Source: Algoriphagus aquaeductus (GTDB taxonomy: Bacteria; Bacteroidota; Bacteroidia; Cytophagales; Cyclobacteriaceae). Taken from it: a stretch of 64,000 bases of DNA. Numbering within the stretch: the first letter of the stretch is position 1; each line of letters opens with the position of its first letter. The stretch lies in contig NZ_QKTX01000019.1 of NCBI RefSeq assembly GCF_003253485.1, positions 1-64,000 on the forward strand. Direction: 5' to 3'. Below are positions 61,418-64,000 of the stretch, in pieces. The notes beneath the pieces are model-generated. The model did no database searches. It was given only the letters and a program-made list of their open reading frames with translations, and had not been told where the DNA came from. The position numbers were made by a program, and so were the translations under genes.

Positions 61418-62743
61418 TTATTTTTTCAGCATCATATCGACCAAATCCCGAGTACGATCTGCCATAAAGAGGGGGATATTGAGCAGATGATCCTGATGAA
61501 TCAGATTTTTCATAGAAAATCTCAGCTTTAATTCCGGCCTGTTTTCTTCATCATATACTGTCAAACTTCTACTTCGTGTATTTTCACCTGACTTCACCTC
61601 GACAGGGAAAATCGAGTTTTGGACTTGAATCAAAAAATCCACTTCGGCCTTACCATTGGAAGTCCAATAGGAAGGCAACTCACCAAACTGCGAGATCAAA
61701 GACTGGAGAACATAATTTTCAGCTAATGCACCTTTAAATTCCGAGAATAGCGCAGTGGGATGAATTATGGCATTAGGAGCTAGTCTTGCTTTGCTTCTGA
61801 GTAATCCCAAATCGAGAAAGTAAATTTTAAAAATCGCCAAATCCTGATAAGCTGACAGGGGAATCCCAACTTTATTTACGCGATTGACTTTGTAAACCAA
61901 ACCTGCCTGAATCAACCAAGTCAATGCATCTTCATACTCTCTGGCCCGGGCACCTGGCTTGACTACTTGGTAAAGAAATTTCTTGTTTTCCTTGGCAAGC
62001 TGAGAGGGGATCGAATTCCAGATGTAACTAATTTTCTGGATATCCTTTGAAGGAACATGCTTAGAAAAATCCAATTCGTATGCCAGATTAATATTCTCCA
62101 AAAGAGTTTCCACTCGAGATAAATCTGCACTTTCAACCAATTCTTTTGCAGGTTCTGGCATTCCTCCTGAGATCATATACAGTCGAAAGCTTTCTAAAAT
62201 CCGGTTGAAAAAGTAATCAGGAATAGGTTCAACTAGCTGAATTGAATTGAGGTAATTGGACATTTCAGGATCCTTTTGAGTAAGGAACTCTAAAAAAGTC
62301 AATGGAAACAACTCTAAAAATTCAACCTTTCCAACCGGAAAAGAGGCAAAGTTGCCTAGGGTAACTCCCAACAATGAACCGGCGCCTACCACATGGAAAG
62401 GCTCCTGATTTTCCTCAAAATACTTCAGCGAGTTCAGTGCCTCCTTGCATTCCTGGATTTCATCAAAAATGATTAGCGTGTTTTTAGGTTCTATCGGAAA
62501 CCCCACCACCAAAGAGAGATTCTGAATGATTCGCAAAGGGTCTTTGGTCAACTCAAAAAATTGCTTTAAATCAGGCTGACGATCAAAATTAAAGTAAGCT
62601 GTTTTTGAATAGTGAGTCTGTCCATACCACTTTAGCAAAGAGGTTTTGCCGACCTGCCTAGCCCCTTTCAAGAGTAGCGGCTTGGGCTTTGGACGGGCTG
62701 TCCATACCTGAAGTTGAGAAAGGATATTCCGTTCAAAAAACAT
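61418..62743 (-). CDS. AAA_14 ATPase with DUF4143 PD-(D/E)XK-like C-domain
   Basis: The 441-aa protein has Walker A GARQVGKT (residues 27-34), Walker B LIIFDE (90-95), then a winged-helix part and a C-terminal DUF4143 domain with D369 (EVDFLI) and E382-x-K384 (VEVKSG), the core of a PD-(D/E)XK nuclease fold. The family is common and often multicopy in bacteria and archaea, with no proven function. The ATG lies only 4 bp from an inverted-repeat array (62748-62811), and a second copy of the array lies at 61237-61300 on the 3' side. The unit looks like a mobile or self-regulated cassette. Confidence 0.88.
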   Translation of the reverse strand: MFFERNILSQLQVWTARPKPKPLLLKGARQVGKTSLLKWYGQTHYSKTAYFNFDRQPDLKQFFELTKDPLRIIQNLSLVVGFPIEPKNTLIIFDEIQECKEALNSLKYFEENQEPFHVVGAGSLLGVTLGNFASFPVGKVEFLELFPLTFLEFLTQKDPEMSNYLNSIQLVEPIPDYFFNRILESFRLYMISGGMPEPAKELVESADLSRVETLLENINLAYELDFSKHVPSKDIQKISYIWNSIPSQLAKENKKFLYQVVKPGARAREYEDALTWLIQAGLVYKVNRVNKVGIPLSAYQDLAIFKIYFLDLGLLRSKARLAPNAIIHPTALFSEFKGALAENYVLQSLISQFGELPSYWTSNGKAEVDFLIQVQNSIFPVEVKSGENTRSRSLTVYDEENRPELKLRFSMKNLIHQDHLLNIPLFMADRTRDLVDMMLKK

Positions 62744-62747
62744 AGAA

Positions 62748-62811
62748 TCACATTTTATCTTCCTAAAATGTGAAAAAAATCACATAATCGGAACTTAAGA
62801 TGTGATTTTCT
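62748..62811 (-). repeat. TCACAT/ATGTGA inverted-repeat array at ATPase start
   Basis: Two inverted repeats in tandem with a 32-bp period: TCACATTTTA-tcttcc-TAAAATGTGA (62748-62773), and AATCACAT with ATGTGATT (62778-62807). On the ATPase mRNA the second hairpin ends 4 nt before the ATG, with its loop GGAAGA. It may control translation or serve as the binding site of the ATPase/nuclease. Confidence 0.9.
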
Positions 62812-62883
62812 ATCAAATTTAATAAGAATGAATTGGCAACAAGTGCAAAGGTCAAGCAGAAAATTACCACTCACCAAAATCCC

Positions 62884-62937
62884 GATACTAGCTACTTGAT
62901 ACTAAAGTCTTGGATCTAATGACTTGAGTCTTGTGTC
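62884..62937 (-). repeat. dispersed GTCTAAA-type repeat at siroheme gene 3' end
   Basis: On the minus strand this reads GAGACACAAGACTCAAGTCA, then TTAGATCCAAGACTTTAGTA, made of degenerate 7-10-bp steps like the start-codon repeats at 24194 and 63512. It supplies the last codons (Q D S S H) and the stop of the siroheme gene, so the repeat has moved into the reading frame. Confidence 0.6.
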
Positions 62938-63509
62938 TCCCTTTTCACCAACCCCTCCGTGATCTCATTCATCGCCTTCACCTTGTACTCAAAGTCTCCT
63001 TTGAGCGTAGCCCGGTAAGCATTTAGATTTTCAAGCAAATCATCGATTTCCTCCGGCAGCACTTCTTCCAGCAATTGACGAAGGCGTTTGGCGGTAGTCG
63101 GAGATTTTCCATTGGTGGAAATAGCAATTTTCAGATTGCCTTTGGTTACAATACCTCCGAGGTAAAAATCACAGAGTTCAGGCGTATCGGCTACATTGAC
63201 GAGCAGAAAGCGTTCCTTGGCCTCATCGCGGATTTGTCGGTTGACGGCTTTATCATCCGTCGCAGCAATCACGATGTGCTTTCCGCCCAGATATTTTTCA
63301 TGATACACATCTTCGATCAGCGTGACGGTCTCTTTTCCTTCGGCCAATTCCAGAAATTCCGGTCTGAACATCTTGGAGACTATCGTCACCTGAGCTTTGG
63401 GACTCGATTTAAGCAGAAATTCCAATTTCTCGGTTGCCACAAATCCCCCACCGACCAATAGGACGTTGAGTTCGTGAACTTTGAGGAATATGGGGTAGAG
63501 ATGGTTCAT
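62916..63509 (-). CDS. precorrin-2 dehydrogenase/sirohydrochlorin ferrochelatase (MET8-type)
   Basis: The 197-aa protein has the Rossmann motif VLLVGGGFVATEKLEFLL, VIAATDDKAVNRQI and NVADTPELCDFYLGG, and then GKSPTTAKRLRQLLEE, the features of the CysG N-terminal half (SirC/MET8). It oxidises precorrin-2 to sirohydrochlorin and may insert iron to give sirohaem. The uroporphyrinogen methyltransferase is encoded separately at 63856-64000 and beyond, so the CysG functions are split. The start lies 3 bp from a dispersed repeat. Confidence 0.9.
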   Translation of the reverse strand: MNHLYPIFLKVHELNVLLVGGGFVATEKLEFLLKSSPKAQVTIVSKMFRPEFLELAEGKETVTLIEDVYHEKYLGGKHIVIAATDDKAVNRQIRDEAKERFLLVNVADTPELCDFYLGGIVTKGNLKIAISTNGKSPTTAKRLRQLLEEVLPEEIDDLLENLNAYRATLKGDFEYKVKAMNEITEGLVKRETQDSSH

Positions 63510-63511
63510 TT

Positions 63512-63550
63512 CAGATTTTAGACTTTAGACACAATATGCAAGACTTGGTA
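63512..63550 (-). repeat. start-codon-proximal dispersed repeat (copy 2)
   Basis: On the minus strand this ends ...GTGTCTAAAGTCTAAAATCTGA directly before the siroheme start codon. It is near identical to the copy at 24194-24231 in the part next to the ATG and diverges further upstream. Confidence 0.7.
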
Positions 63551-63561
63551 ATTAAGGATTT

Positions 63562-63850
63562 AAAAGATAGCTGCGCAGATAAACTGAGATACCGCTAGCA
63601 CTGAGATAGACAGCATATCTTTAAATATCTTCTCTATCTTTTCTCCAGCATATCTTAAAAAGATAGCTGCGCAGATAAAAGAGATACCGCTAGCACCGAG
63701 ATAAACAGCATATCTGTTAGTATCTTCTCTATATCTTTTCCAGCATATCTTATAAAAGATAGCTGCGCAGATAAAAGAGATACCGCTAGCGCTGAGATAG
63801 ACAACCTATCTTTATGTATCTCCTCAATATCTCGCGTAGCATATCTTTAA
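63562..63850. repeat. three-unit 96-bp tandem repeat
   Basis: AAAAGATAGCTGCGCAGATA starts at 63562, 63657 and 63754, so the unit is 95-97 bp and repeats three times. Each unit contains GCTGCGCAG, GAGATACCGCTAGC and CAGCATATCTT, followed by TATCTTCTCTAT. Units differ at several bases. It fills the gap between siroheme and cobA-type genes and could form a multi-hairpin structure or be a minisatellite; no coding capacity is seen. Confidence 0.85.
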
Positions 63851-63855
63851 ATTGC

Positions 63856-64000
63856 TCACTGCGAACGCATACTGATCACTGAAACAGCCTCCCGATACAC
63901 CTCCGCCAACCGCATACTTTCCCTAACCACTTCACCGACAATAATGACCGCTGGGGCTTCGACTTGATTTTCTGCCGCCTTTTGTCCAATGTCATGGATA
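63856..64000 (-). CDS. uroporphyrinogen-III C-methyltransferase, C-terminal part (cut by window end)
   Basis: Only the last 48 codons are in the window. They read ...QKAAENQVEAPAVIIVGEV then VRESMRLAEVYREA, and end at TGA (63856-63858). The phrase APAVIIVGEVVR is the conserved C-terminal signature of CobA/SumT-type SAM uroporphyrinogen III methyltransferases, which make precorrin-2, the substrate of the neighbouring MET8-type enzyme. The upstream part is outside. Confidence 0.8.
   Translation of the reverse strand, partial: IHDIGQKAAENQVEAPAVIIVGEVVRESMRLAEVYREAVSVISMRSQ

Overview
The window looks like chromosomal DNA of a member of the Bacteroidota, most likely the order Cytophagales and plausibly a Cyclobacteriaceae (Algoriphagus-like) genome. 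The signs are Bacteroidota-type promoter elements (TTG-N19-TAnnTTTG before tRNA-Phe and before the gene at 29051), a type IX secretion C-terminal tail, a PorE-like OmpA lipoprotein, a TonB receptor followed by a DUF4249 lipoprotein, DUF4252 proteins with an ECF sigma factor, and almost no Shine-Dalgarno sequences. The genus is an inference from gene content, not a measured match.

Layout. 1-700: two copies of a 242-bp direct repeat carrying a small GIY-YIG nuclease gene (one truncated, one intact) whose 3' end runs into tRNA-like sequence. 1.2-4.4 kb: a T9SS cargo protein, a small exported protein and a HAD phosphatase. 4.4-8.3 kb: a cytochrome c maturation operon on the minus strand (ccmC, ccmD-like, ccmE, ccmF). 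8.5-12.8 kb: rlmN, a TonB-plug protein and a small outer-membrane barrel. 13-17 kb: a minus-strand operon of a small membrane protein, mutL and two rhomboids. 17.3-23.3 kb: a GH3/beta-lactamase-fold fusion, a ParE-type toxin-antitoxin pair, a PorE-like lipoprotein and an unknown conserved protein. 23.4-25.6 kb: two Fe-S electron-transfer genes. 25.7 kb: tRNA-Phe. 26-28.5 kb: an ECF sigma operon with DUF4252 proteins. 29-36.3 kb: a small secreted protein, a CMAS-type methyltransferase, an exported flavodoxin-like protein, SDR, YceI, a dihaem cytochrome c, a lipoprotein and an AraC-type regulator. 36.5-38.1 kb: an ATPase/nuclease-like gene with a palindrome array. 38-41.5 kb: two M14 peptidase-like genes. 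41.7-49.2 kb: universal stress protein, antiporter, hemH, MFS transporter, DUF2179 protein, a TrmN6-like methyltransferase and a Kelch lipoprotein. 49.2-52.7 kb: TonB receptor plus DUF4249 lipoprotein. 52.7-60.4 kb: saccharopine-dehydrogenase-like gene, cdd, esterase, UPF0158 protein, GNAT, M1 peptidase, two paralogous small proteins and metK. 60.6-64 kb: a lipoprotein, a second ATPase/nuclease-like gene bracketed by repeats, and the siroheme genes.

Most genes are ordinary housekeeping and envelope functions. Haem and sirohaem metabolism is spread over three places (ccm operon, hemH, siroheme genes) and would serve the c-type cytochrome at 32.8-34.4 kb.

The most unusual signal is shared by two unrelated loci. 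An AAA_14/DUF4143 gene (61418-62743) and an ATPase_2/DUF234-like gene (36486-37916) each combine an N-terminal P-loop ATPase with a C-terminal PD-(D/E)XK-like motif. Each is preceded, directly at its start codon, by a regular tandem array of gene-specific inverted repeats (32-bp period TCACAT/ATGTGA; 52-bp period CAGCCA/TGGCTG). The first gene also has a second copy of its array on the other side. Other notable features are dispersed repeats that abut start codons, a 96-bp tandem repeat, and an M14 paralogue that appears to have lost its catalytic residues.
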